DNA of 64,000 nt. It comes from Acanthochlamys bracteata. Taxonomy: Eukaryota > Streptophyta > Magnoliopsida > Pandanales > Velloziaceae. Of the stretch, positions 22,779 to 32,731 are shown one piece after another; the stretch's first letter is position 1; each line of letters opens with the position of its first letter. The stretch lies in assembly GCA_019914995.1 (NCBI GenBank), contig CM034137.1, forward strand, positions 6,537,155 through 6,601,154, written 5' to 3'. The translations under genes were made by a program, and so were the position numbers. Under the pieces are notes generated by a model. That model did not search any database. It saw only the letters and a list, made by a program, of their open reading frames with translations, and was not told the DNA's origin.

Positions 22779-25700
22779 ATGGAGAGAGGAGGATTTGTTT
22801 CTCTGCTGCTGCTGCTGTTGATCAGCAGCGGGGAAAGTTGGACGGGCGAGATTCACGGTCGCGTGGTCTGCGATGTCTGCGCTGATTCCTCAATCGGTCC
22901 TGAAGACCACGCTCTCCCAGGTACCAATTCAATCAAATCAATCAATCGATCAGTTTATCTTCTATAATAAAACTTTTGTCGAAGTAACTGGAAGTGTCTG
23001 TTTTCCCTACTCGATTTTTGTTTGGAATTGTTGTAGGATAGCTGCTTTTGTTAGTTTGATATTAGTATTGGGTCTTTTTCTGTTTGGAGTTTAAGCGAAT
23101 TTGCGTTAAATTGTTTAATGGTGAGTCGTGTTTTTATTGCTTTGTAACTAATTGTATTGAATTTAGTCATCCTATAGTTCATGTTTGGAGATTCCACGCT
23201 TAGGTTAAACGAAAGGTGTCCAGTAACCTGTAGTGTTCTTTTTTTTTTAGGTCTATTTTTGGTTCGTATTGAAGTTTCATACGAAGTCTCTGTTGTGCAA
23301 AATTTTCTTCCTTATACGAGGTAATGTTAGTGGTTTAGCCCTACATGACCAGACTGGATGTTTCTTTGGTCTTTTATACGTCCTAGGCAACTCCACCCTT
23401 TGCCAATTGGTTTTGGGTTAGAGACCCATGCTTCTAACAGGTCATGGATAACAGTGTTGGACTAGACAATGATTGGCTAGGTTTTGGTATTGCCTTTAGT
23501 CCTGAATCCCAGGTACCATCTTGTTTGATTATTTAACAATTGAAAATTCTTTGTGTTTATGGTTGGTTGGATTCTTACTTTTAGTTAACAGTGGATTAAT
23601 TAAGGTATGCTCTTGTTAGATAGTCCTATTGTGGAATATAGGGATTGTAATTACCAAAATAGTTAAAGCTTCCATATCTCTATCGTGCATCCTAGACATT
23701 TGTTCGATTCATGATAACGGTAGAGAGGATCGACAAAGTAATAGCTGTAGGTAAGGAATACCCTCTTCATTCTAATAGTGGCATATTTCTCATTGACATT
23801 GTGAGTTAAGAATGTTAAGGAGATACGCTTTAGCAAGTTATGACTTCAAATACTAGTGACTTCACACACAAAGATATTTAGCTAATGCTCACCCAAGTTG
23901 CAGTTAATGCACATAACTTGCCTAAATGCTCCAACTATGTTCTCTGTTTTCATTATTTGGTTTATTTTATTTTATATTTTTTGGGTGTAAAGCGTAGTGT
24001 GCCATGCATATTGGATATAAATGGATACATGATTAGGGCAATGAGGAGGACAATCTTGATTAAGGACAACGAAGTCCCACTTATAGTACTCAGGGAAGGA
24101 TCGTAACCTTCTCTCATAATTTTCCAAGTTCTGTCTATTTGATGAGCATGCATGGCATGCTTAGTAAGTTTGAACATAAAGACCAGGTCTCCATGATATT
24201 TTGAGAAGGTATGTGATATAAATTGAGCTAGTGGTTGATGCATTAATTGGAGTAGTTATAAATAGTCTAATTAGTTAAGAGCTACATTTGGGAGTTGTTT
24301 ATATACTAGAAATAGAGTTAGAATTAAGAGTTTTAGTTAATTTAGAATAAAGCGACCTATTGGAACATTATCGAGGTAATTTTCTATATATGACATTATG
24401 CGATAAAAGAAAAGGATTCTTAGGAACAATATCCTTGTAACTTCTATTTTGTTTGGCAACTTTATATATTGCAAATTTTACTAAGAACAGTGAGCATTAT
24501 ATCCAGTTTGAGTGTTTCCAATTTAGTGACATTTTCTTTTCAATTGGTTGGAAGTGTTAAATGATTGTTGGAAATCAAGCAAATGGTCTGATAAAAGGAA
24601 GTGCAAAAAATCTGGAGAAGTTTTCGAAAAATCACCAAAAAGCGAAAAAGCTATTAACCAACACTTCTCAAATAATATCTAAGAAAATTACCTGAATATC
24701 TTTTCAATTTCAGTTCTGCAATTTTTTAAGATTTAGAAATAATCCCAGAACGAATACTCTAAAGAATTAATAGATTCCGTTGGTTTTACAAATATTTCAT
24801 GTGAACAAGTCAAAAAGGATACTCATAAAAACCACTAAGAATTTCAAAATAATTTTAGAAACCACAAGTGAAAAAGGATACTCATGATTTGATCCATGCT
24901 TATGACGACTTTGATCGACCATCTCGTTTGAGATATACACACAATTCCTTATAGAGATTCAATAATCTGAGCTAATGGACATCACAAATTTAATTAGCTT
25001 GTAAATCTAGTTAACACTAGTGTTTAGAACTCACAATCAAGGAGAAAAATAAGTTGTTTAGAGTCAGGTTATTGGAGGAAATTCTTGAAGAGTAAAAGAG
25101 AGTAGTGTGCGAACTAGGATGTAAAAGAGAGTAGTTATTGAGCTTGTTTTCTTTTGTACACTGAAGGTTGTTATGTTATTTGAATTTATTTCGTTACTCA
25201 TTTACACCTTTGAGAATGGAAGAGATGGTTAAGATTTGAGTTCATTCTTTTGTAAATAAGTGTTGCTTTAGTCATGTATGATTACTGCTAGTAATATTCC
25301 ATTTAGCTTTTCTTAAGGTCAGATTAGTACCTTCTACTGTACTTCGATTTATCATGTACCATCAAATGAGTTTTGGTGGCATTTAAGCTTACCACACTTT
25401 ATCTGAAGTATGTCCTCAGTGACATTCTCTTGGCATCCTCCTAGTTCATGAGCAGCCCTAATCTTATACCTCCTATTGAAGTCAAGCATGCAATTTTAAT
25501 AAATAGGCCTTTGTTCCTTGCAGGTGCAGAGGTTGCAGTTCTTTGCATAACAAAATCAGGTGATGTTTTCAATTACCAGGCATTCGCTGACTCTAGAGGT
25601 GTCTACAGAGTGGCAGAGTCGATGCCTGAGAGTGATAGGTGGGATTCATGTGTGGTCAGGCCAATAAGTAGCTTCCATGAGCACTGCACTCGACGAGGGG

Positions 25701-25807
25701 ATGCCCATTCTGGAATTAAATTCAGATATGACCTCCAATCTGGCCGCTCTCATACTGTTAAACCATTCCTCTATAGGCCTGCATCCGTTCCTTTGTATTG
25801 TTCTTGA
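22779..25807 (+). CDS. pollen Ole e 1 / extensin family secreted protein (141 aa)
   Basis: Two exons: 22779-22920 and 25524-25807, joined across a 2.6-kb phase-1 intron (GTACCA...CTTGCAG). A signal peptide with a run of leucines encoded by CTG repeats precedes the mature start near EIHG. The family signature GRVVCDVC is present. Exon 2 starts inside HALPGAEVAVLC, continuous with the family's beta-strand pattern, and the protein ends in VPLYCS. Six cysteines are found in the mature part (two in GRVVCDVC, then VLC, DSC, EHC, YC), the usual number for Ole e 1 disulphides. Members are small extracellular, often cell-wall-associated proteins; their biochemical role is mostly unknown. An AATAAA at 26062-26067 is a plausible polyadenylation signal. 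The intron contains unremarkable AT-rich DNA with LTR-like fragments near 24240-24420. Confidence 0.88.
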
Positions 25808-27283
25808 GAATGCTAATTGTTATACGTAGAAAGGCAGCAGGTAGCTTAATGCTCACTATAATAATCAAGTGGTTTCCATCGAGGTTATGCTGTTGTGTGC
25901 AGAGGTTGTTCAGCAAGAAAATATTATCATCTATTTGTTGCGGTGTGTGCTTTATTATGAGTGGTGGCTTTGCAGCAGCATCAATATTTACAATTAATAG
26001 ATGTTGGAGATGGATGTCTGGAGTATTGTGTATCATTGTATGCTGGGACCATTTGAAGTAGAATAAATACTTATTGCTCATACTGAACGATGACTTGCTT
26101 TAACAGATTTGGGTGGAACACTGAGTTGGACAGATGAGTGGTATGCATAGTATTGTCGTAATAAATTGAGCTCCAGAGGTGCTCAATCACAACTATATTT
26201 GAACTTTCTGTGTGCTTGTGCAAAAAGCATGTTCTGGATTTCTTCAAAGATTACCCAATACCGAGTATGGAAGGTTTTCTCATCTGTTTTCTGCATAATA
26301 TAGTAATATTGAGTTCTTGCAATGGTTTTGTAGTTTGGTTGGCAGATGTAATTCTTGTTTGATTGTTATTGTTGTCGACGGTCTGATTTCTCCTAGAAAG
26401 TTTAATTTAAGCTAAGCACTTCTGTTCATATATCTTGATCTAAGTTAAGGATATTTTATTAGACAAATTCATGGTAAATTGTAGCATACTAAAGTTGAAG
26501 TTTGCAAGTTTTTTCAAACTTAGTACTTTTAGCAATTCCATATGCTATTAGACATGCCTGTATGCCATCACCATGGTGAATTCTGTTCTGTATGTTGCAA
26601 ATACGCCTTGCTGCGTGAAGGTATCATTAATGTGCTCAAAGAGAATTGAGCAGCCTGCTTTTGATCCAAGAAAGAAGAACAGAATAGAAAAGCAGTGCTT
26701 TGTCACTTTGCAAAGATAGGTACATCTGATGAGATTCATTACCAAGCAGTGGCTGCATAACAGATGTTATGCATCATGCGTTTGTGATGAATTTTCACGT
26801 TGTGGTTAGGACGCAGTCCATTTACAATTAAATAGGTACTGAAAGAAGCTGACTTGGTTCTAACTTCGTCAATCCTAGCACCAAAATCATACATTGGAAA
26901 CGCGTGAATGGGTATAAATCTCCTCCTTATGAGTAACGGAGTTCAATATATGCAATTTCAAACAGCAAATCAAATGTTAGTTGGCAGTTGTACCAAATTC
27001 CTTCCTCAAATGTGTATGTATTTTACTGGCTGAGGAAGTTCCTTGGAAGTATGCAATTTTTTTAAGGGTTTAAAGTCAGACCAATAATTTGGAATATTGT
27101 ATTACTGTAACATAATAAATTTTATGAGTTTTCAACTCTTAGCTTGTTTGCAAGCCAAGTTTTTATAGATTAGATTAATTGAAACTTGGAGAAGTGGTTA
27201 GTTTTCTCTTTAAATCTTTGATCAACAAGCAAGACTCCTGCATCCCCAATCCTAAAGTTTGTGCACTTCCAATCATTCATACG
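25808..27283. other. Ole e 1-like 3' UTR and spacer before the NB-LRR gene
   Basis: The first about 280 bases are the likely 3' UTR (AATAAA at 26062-26067). The rest shows no gene or clear repeat. The frame of the NB-LRR gene stays open upstream of its first ATG for 35 codons (from 27179), but without an ATG. Confidence 0.4.
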
Positions 27284-30200
27284 ATGGAATCAGCTATGCT
27301 ATCTTCCCTTCTGTGCGGTATATATGATTTAGAAACTTATATCCAAAATTCAAATTGCTGCAGTGTCATCAGTGAAGATTTGTGTGCAATGAAGGAACTG
27401 CTACCTGCAATTCAAGCTGTGATTGGTGACGCAGATGTAAAGAGTTTGAATGATGAGAACGTAACACGTTGGTTGCAGAATGTCAGAGAGGCAGCATGCC
27501 TAGCAGTGAAAGTGGTAGATGAAACCGGGTACGAGCTCATGAAATATGAAGCTGAGGTCAGTGATCGCTCACGCACTATTACCTCTACTGATGACCTCTT
27601 TATTACTCTAGCAAGTAATGTTAGGAACGTAGTGAAGATGTTTGATGAAATTTCGCATAAGAAGCATGCATTATTCTTAAAAGAGAATTGGTCGAATATC
27701 ACAATGCAAGAGCACTGTGAGCTGCAATCGGATGAACCAGTTCTTTATGGTAGGGAGGAGGATAAAACAAATTTGATTGAAATGCTTTTATCTGAAAGTC
27801 AAACTAATTCTATCATCTATTTAGTTGGGAGTGCTGGCATAGGGAAGACCACTCTTATCAGGGTCCTGTATGATGATCCAATTGTCCACAACCATTTTGG
27901 GGAGAGAAAATGGCTTTACATGTCAAGACATTCTGATGCTACATGGTTTCAAAAACTACTACTAGAATATTTCACAAACTACCGTTTGATAGGGCAAAGG
28001 GTTCTACTCATCGTAGATGAATTTTGTGTAGAAGACAAAAGCTTATGGAAAATTATAAAAGATCTCCTGTCTTTGGTCCGTAAGGGAAGCAAAGTTCTAG
28101 TAATTGCAGATGATCAGCAAGCTGTTAGCATTGCTCAAACTGTGCCTTCATACCATCTCAAGAATTTATTACCTGATACAAGTTACCTCTTGTTTCAACA
28201 CTATGCATTTGGTTCACAGCAGCAAGAATATGAGCTAAACTTAATAGAGGTCGGTAATAAGATAGTTGACAAATGTAACGGTTCACCTTTGTTCATAAAG
28301 ATGATTGGAGTCCTATTGAATTCTGAAACTCGAGAAGATTACTGGAACTCTATTTTGCATAGTGATTTATGGGATTCTGATGGGACTTTGGCTGCTGTAA
28401 AATTAAGCTTCTTGAGTTTGCCTTCAGAACTGAAAACCTGTCTTAGTTATTGTTCCATATTTCCTGAAGATTACCTCTTTAAAAAAGACTACTTAGTCCG
28501 GTTGTGGAAGGCAGAAGGGTTTGTCTGCCATGCAGACAGAAAGCAAAGTGAAAACTTAGCCTACAAATACTTCGATGAGTTGTTAAGAAGGTCCTTTTTC
28601 CAACATGCCCAAATTGGTCGTACGTTTATGATTCACCCTCTTGTTCGTGACCTAATAGTATCTATCTCTAGAAACCAAGTTTGTAGAATGGAAAGTCCCA
28701 ACCTATGTACCGTTCCTTCCACTGCTTGCCATTTGTTCTTAACATTTTGGGACAGTGATACACCTCTAGACATTTATCTTTTAGGCAATCTCCAAAACCT
28801 GCGTAGTTTTTTGACTCTGAACAGACTGCAGCAGGCACATATTGACTACTTTCCTGACTCTGATAAAATTCGTCTTCTGCTTCCAAATGACTCCTTTTCC
28901 AATATGAAATCCTTGAGAGTACTCAATCTGAGTGACACTGACCTTGTCAACCTGCCTGATTCCATTGCCATCCTAAAACATCTCCGTTACCTTTCCCTCA
29001 ACCGCACAAGCATCAGATTCTTACCTGAGTCTTTAAGTAAACTTTACCATCTGCAGACGTTGGAACTGCAAGATTGCTTCGATCTTATAGAGCTGCCAAG
29101 AAATATTGTTCATCTGCGAAATCTGCAACATGTTCTTCTTCCTAACAGCTACAGGTCTGTTCTCCTGCCTCGTGGGATTGGAAAATTAACTAAACTAGAG
29201 ACTTTGTCAACATTTCTTGTTGGTGGAAAGGAAAACCATTATGTCATCAGAGAGCTTGAAGGTTTGGTTAACATCACAGGAGATCTGCGAATTTCTGGGC
29301 TTGCTAATGTTATAGATGTGGATGATGCAAAGGCAGCCAATTTGATGAATAAGACGAACCTCATAAAATTGACACTATCCTGGGGTTGCCTCAGAGTGAT
29401 ATATCCTAAAGATGAGGATATTCCAAAACGTTCGCTTTCTGAGAAGGGACTTGTATATGATAAAGGAAGAACGGACTTGATGGAAGAAAACACCAGCTCC
29501 AGCAGTTCTAACTTTGAAGATGAAGGATGGATCTACAACATTGATATAGTCTATGAGCAAGTTGATCTAAAAAAGATTAAGCAAAAACACCGTTTAGCAG
29601 AAAGAAATGCTCGTGAATTACAAGAAGGAGTAATGGAGACCCTTCAGCCTCACAGCAACCTGGAAGAGTTGATAATTGAGGATTACAAAGGGTGCAGTTT
29701 TGGGTCCTGGTTAGGGGACCCTGGTTTCTCCAAATTGGTGTCCATTAAGCTTCACAGTACCTCAAATTGCCAACAACTTCCTCCGCTTGGACAATTGCCG
29801 TCACTCAGGCATCTCCACTTAAGAGAGATCTATCGTTTGCAAACAATTGGCCAGGAATTCTATGGATATGGTAGCTTGCACAACATAGCATTTCCATCTC
29901 TTGAGACATTTGAGCTTGAACAGCTATTTTCTTTGGAGGAATGGTTCGGAATAGAGAACGGAACTGCATTTCCTCGTCTTCAGCAACTGAGACTGGAAGG
30001 ATGCAGTCGTCTACAGGTGATCCCTAATATCTTCATTTCTTTGAGAAAGTTGGTAATCCACAATTATTTGTTGCTAGGAAGACCTGCGCTACGAAGTCTT
30101 CCTACGGTTCCCTCATTGACACATTTGGAAATTTTAGTAACTGACGAGAAGATCCTTTCCTTCTTGCATGAGGATTTGCTGCCTGAACTTAGAACTTTGA

Positions 30201-30532
30201 AATTTTCTTTTGACAATAACACAGAAGCCATACATCTGAATAATTTGTCTTCGCTTCAAGAGCTTGAAATCCTTGGAGGGTCATGTTCATTGGTGGGATT
30301 GCAGTCTCTCCTTTCTCTCAAGAGCTTAGTGATACGCAGTTCAAAAATGGTTTGGAGTCCAGATGAAGAGTTGCCTCCAAACCTCGAATATCTTGATATC
30401 TCCCACTGCCGATCACTGACTGAGTGGTTTCTTCAACATGGAAGAAGCAGACTGGTTCACATACCTGAGGTTCGACTAAATGACAAGGTTGTCAACCTTA
30501 CCGGCGACGAGGAAAAAGCTTATGTTCACTGA
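27284..30532 (+). CDS. CC-NB-ARC-LRR (CNL) disease-resistance-like protein, 1082 aa, intronless
   Basis: CNL proteins are cytoplasmic immune receptors that switch between ADP- and ATP-bound states. From the first ATG (27284) the order is: an Rx-type coiled-coil region (about 1-135; KELLPAIQAVIGDAD, TRWLQNVREAA); a P-loop GSAGIGKTT at 182-190; a shortened RNBS-A to kinase-2 stretch; kinase-2 LLIVDEF at 241-247; RNBS-B-like GSKVLVIAD at 268-276; a GLPL-equivalent CNGSPLF at 331-337; RNBS-D LKTCLSYCSIFPED at 383-396; and an MHD-equivalent MIHPLVRD at 449-456. Leucine-rich repeats run from about 540 to the end (MKSLRVLNLSDTDLVNLPDS, LRNLQHVLLP). Oddities: kinase-2 has D-E instead of D-D, GLPL is GSPL, MHD is IHP, and a charged, serine-rich insert occupies about 702-780 between LRRs. 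The LRR part is of the RGA/RPPL1 type. The frame is uninterrupted, so it is probably expressed, but nucleotide handling may be atypical. The upstream open stretch lacks an ATG, so I start at 27284. Confidence 0.92.
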   Translation: MESAMLSSLLCGIYDLETYIQNSNCCSVISEDLCAMKELLPAIQAVIGDADVKSLNDENVTRWLQNVREAACLAVKVVDETGYELMKYEAEVSDRSRTITSTDDLFITLASNVRNVVKMFDEISHKKHALFLKENWSNITMQEHCELQSDEPVLYGREEDKTNLIEMLLSESQTNSIIYLVGSAGIGKTTLIRVLYDDPIVHNHFGERKWLYMSRHSDATWFQKLLLEYFTNYRLIGQRVLLIVDEFCVEDKSLWKIIKDLLSLVRKGSKVLVIADDQQAVSIAQTVPSYHLKNLLPDTSYLLFQHYAFGSQQQEYELNLIEVGNKIVDKCNGSPLFIKMIGVLLNSETREDYWNSILHSDLWDSDGTLAAVKLSFLSLPSELKTCLSYCSIFPEDYLFKKDYLVRLWKAEGFVCHADRKQSENLAYKYFDELLRRSFFQHAQIGRTFMIHPLVRDLIVSISRNQVCRMESPNLCTVPSTACHLFLTFWDSDTPLDIYLLGNLQNLRSFLTLNRLQQAHIDYFPDSDKIRLLLPNDSFSNMKSLRVLNLSDTDLVNLPDSIAILKHLRYLSLNRTSIRFLPESLSKLYHLQTLELQDCFDLIELPRNIVHLRNLQHVLLPNSYRSVLLPRGIGKLTKLETLSTFLVGGKENHYVIRELEGLVNITGDLRISGLANVIDVDDAKAANLMNKTNLIKLTLSWGCLRVIYPKDEDIPKRSLSEKGLVYDKGRTDLMEENTSSSSSNFEDEGWIYNIDIVYEQVDLKKIKQKHRLAERNARELQEGVMETLQPHSNLEELIIEDYKGCSFGSWLGDPGFSKLVSIKLHSTSNCQQLPPLGQLPSLRHLHLREIYRLQTIGQEFYGYGSLHNIAFPSLETFELEQLFSLEEWFGIENGTAFPRLQQLRLEGCSRLQVIPNIFISLRKLVIHNYLLLGRPALRSLPTVPSLTHLEILVTDEKILSFLHEDLLPELRTLKFSFDNNTEAIHLNNLSSLQELEILGGSCSLVGLQSLLSLKSLVIRSSKMVWSPDEELPPNLEYLDISHCRSLTEWFLQHGRSRLVHIPEVRLNDKVVNLTGDEEKAYVH

Positions 30533-31044
30533 TCTTGTTGAGAATTCACTTCATGTTGGAGCTTGTAGGTGTGTCGTTTTGATGTTGTGTGTTGGTTTTT
30601 TATTTGAGCTTGAAATTTTGTGTGTTACTATCTAATTTCAGCTAGGTTTCTGCTATCATGTATACATTCTCTGTTAAACAAAAAAATCCTAGTTTTGTGT
30701 TTGCTTAGATTTCGAATGCATGTATCAAGTTCGGAACAGCAGTAATATATCTGTTGAAAGGTTTGCGTGCTTGAATGGAATATTGCATACACCGACTAGC
30801 AAATAGCCCGCATGCATGTTGCTGCAGGTGCTAAGTTAATTTTGTGAAGATAGCTTAAGGATAATTTGTTTGTAGGTTATAGATACACCTTGTTTTTTTT
30901 TTAAAAATAGCTTATGGGATTAATTAGTATATGAAAATATTTTATCGATAAGTTATTTTAGAAACCAGCTCATACATATGTGAAAATAATCTACCGCATA
31001 AGATGCTAGCGAAAGACAACTCTACATAACAATAAACTGTTTCT
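30533..31044. other. 3' flank of the NB-LRR gene
   Basis: Probable 3' UTR followed by AT-rich DNA up to the CACTA element. No other feature is seen. Confidence 0.35.
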
Positions 31045-31560
31045 CACTACTACACATTTGCTCTATGGTGACCGAAAAATTTAATCAGTAAACAAACAAA
31101 TTTAGTCGGTAAAGAGATTACCGACTAAAAAAAATACAGTCGGCATTCGGTCGGCAACAACTCGTCGGTAATGCATTTACCGACTAACATATAAATTCAG
31201 TCGATAAGTTACTGTGCATTACTGACTGCTTAATTTTAGTCGAAATTTAATAAATTACCGACTGAAATTATTAGTGAATAAATTCAAATTACCGACTACT
31301 ATTTTAATAGGTAAATTAAATTTACCAACTATAATTGATTCAGTCAGTAATTTATTAATAAATATAAATTTGCTTAATAAATTTACCGACTGCTTTTATT
31401 TTGGTGGGTAATATATCTAATTTATCGATTGTCAATGCTTTCCGTCGGTAATTTAAAAATTTTTTTTGACTGAATTATTTTCAGTCGGTATTTAATAAAT
31501 ATACAGACTATATTTTTTCAGTCGGTATGTTTTAGTCGATGAAAATTATTTTGTAGTTGA
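31045..31560. mobile_element. miniature CACTA (En/Spm) element
   Basis: The left end is CACTACTACA at 31045, the classical CACTA terminus. At the right, TTTTGTAGTTGA (31549-31560) is a degraded complement of the CACTACAAAA type. Between them lie about twenty direct and inverted copies of a 10-12 bp unit, TTTAGTCGGTAA or TTACCGACTAAA, with variants, spaced every 20-30 bases. These match the subterminal repeats that CACTA transposases bind. The element consists almost entirely of these repeats and has no coding sequence, so it is non-autonomous. The 3-bp target duplication could not be confirmed because the right end is degraded. Confidence 0.75.
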
Positions 31561-32731
31561 AATTAGCATTTGAATAAATTGGTACATTAAAATTATTTAT
31601 AAAATGACTTTGTGTGAAATGTGTTTTTGAAAAATTTATTTTACTAAATGTGATTAAAAATGGTTTTAGTATTTTATTAGTCTTATTGATTGAGCTTTGA
31701 TCTGGAAGATCAATTACCGTAAATTGAATTAAGTCTCAATTTTCTCTAGTTCAACTTACCACAAACGAAATCTCTTTCATTATTTGATTTACCATGGTTG
31801 GACCTATTTACATCAAAATAAATATAGGAAACTGATGGTAATTAAATTTACGGTAGTTTCAATTGCATTGAAATAAGCATGCTCGTAGTAAAATCAAAGC
31901 AGGTCTTTGATAAATAAAAATTGCATGAGCATGTCCATGATTAACCATATAAAAGCAGTATATTATATGTTGTTATACCTTAATAGAGAATTATTTATTT
32001 TGTGTAAGTTCAAAAACCATCAGCTGGTTAAAAATTCTATTCAAAGGTCAACACAACTTCTAGATAATTTTTTTTCTCAATAGCAAATAAATTTATTATT
32101 AATTATTCAATCAAAGAGAAGTGCTACAAAATTGCAAAATTTAAAACGTACGATGAAACCTTTTTTATAAGAGTTGATTTTATATTTATATTAAATTTAA
32201 AATATTGATTTTGATTTAGAAGACCATTTGAAGAGCGGTTTGATATTGCACTTTCAAAAAAATTTTAATTTTTAATTTTTAATTAATTATTTAAATAATT
32301 TTAATTATATATACATATATAGTTTATAATATATATTTTATAAAATTAAAATGTTGAATATTATTAATAACTGTATTTGAAATAAATTAAATATAAATTT
32401 TAATTTCGAAAAGTCCCCTCGTTCGTTTACGTTTCTAACATTCTAACCTGATTCATGCCATCTCAGTCAATGGTCAACTCAATATATAGTCGTCATGATA
32501 TTTAAAAAAAAAGAAATAAAAAAGAAAGAAAGCCGGAAACAAAGAGGAGAGAAGGAGAAGAACGAAGAAATGAGAGAGAAAAAGAGCGTGTGAGAATATT
32601 GAATTGATTTATAAAGAAACCTTTTTCCTTCAACAAGCAAAGAATCAACGGATCGACGTCTTTGTTGTTGTTTGTGTTATATTGTTACAGATCGAGTTTG
32701 AAGATCAAGGAGAAGAAGAAAGCAAGGATCA
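31561..32731. other. spacer and promoter/5' UTR of the FBT gene
   Basis: AT-rich up to about 32500, then a purine-rich leader (GAAAGAAAGCCGGAAAC, GAGGAGAGAAGGAGAAG at 32521-32580) that probably belongs to the 5' UTR of the following gene. Exact transcription start not determined. Confidence 0.4.

Noticed and set aside
27179-27283. Upstream extension of the NB-LRR frame by 35 codons.
   Set aside because: It begins with TTG and contains no ATG. The coiled-coil domain of the family starts at or near the Met at 27284.
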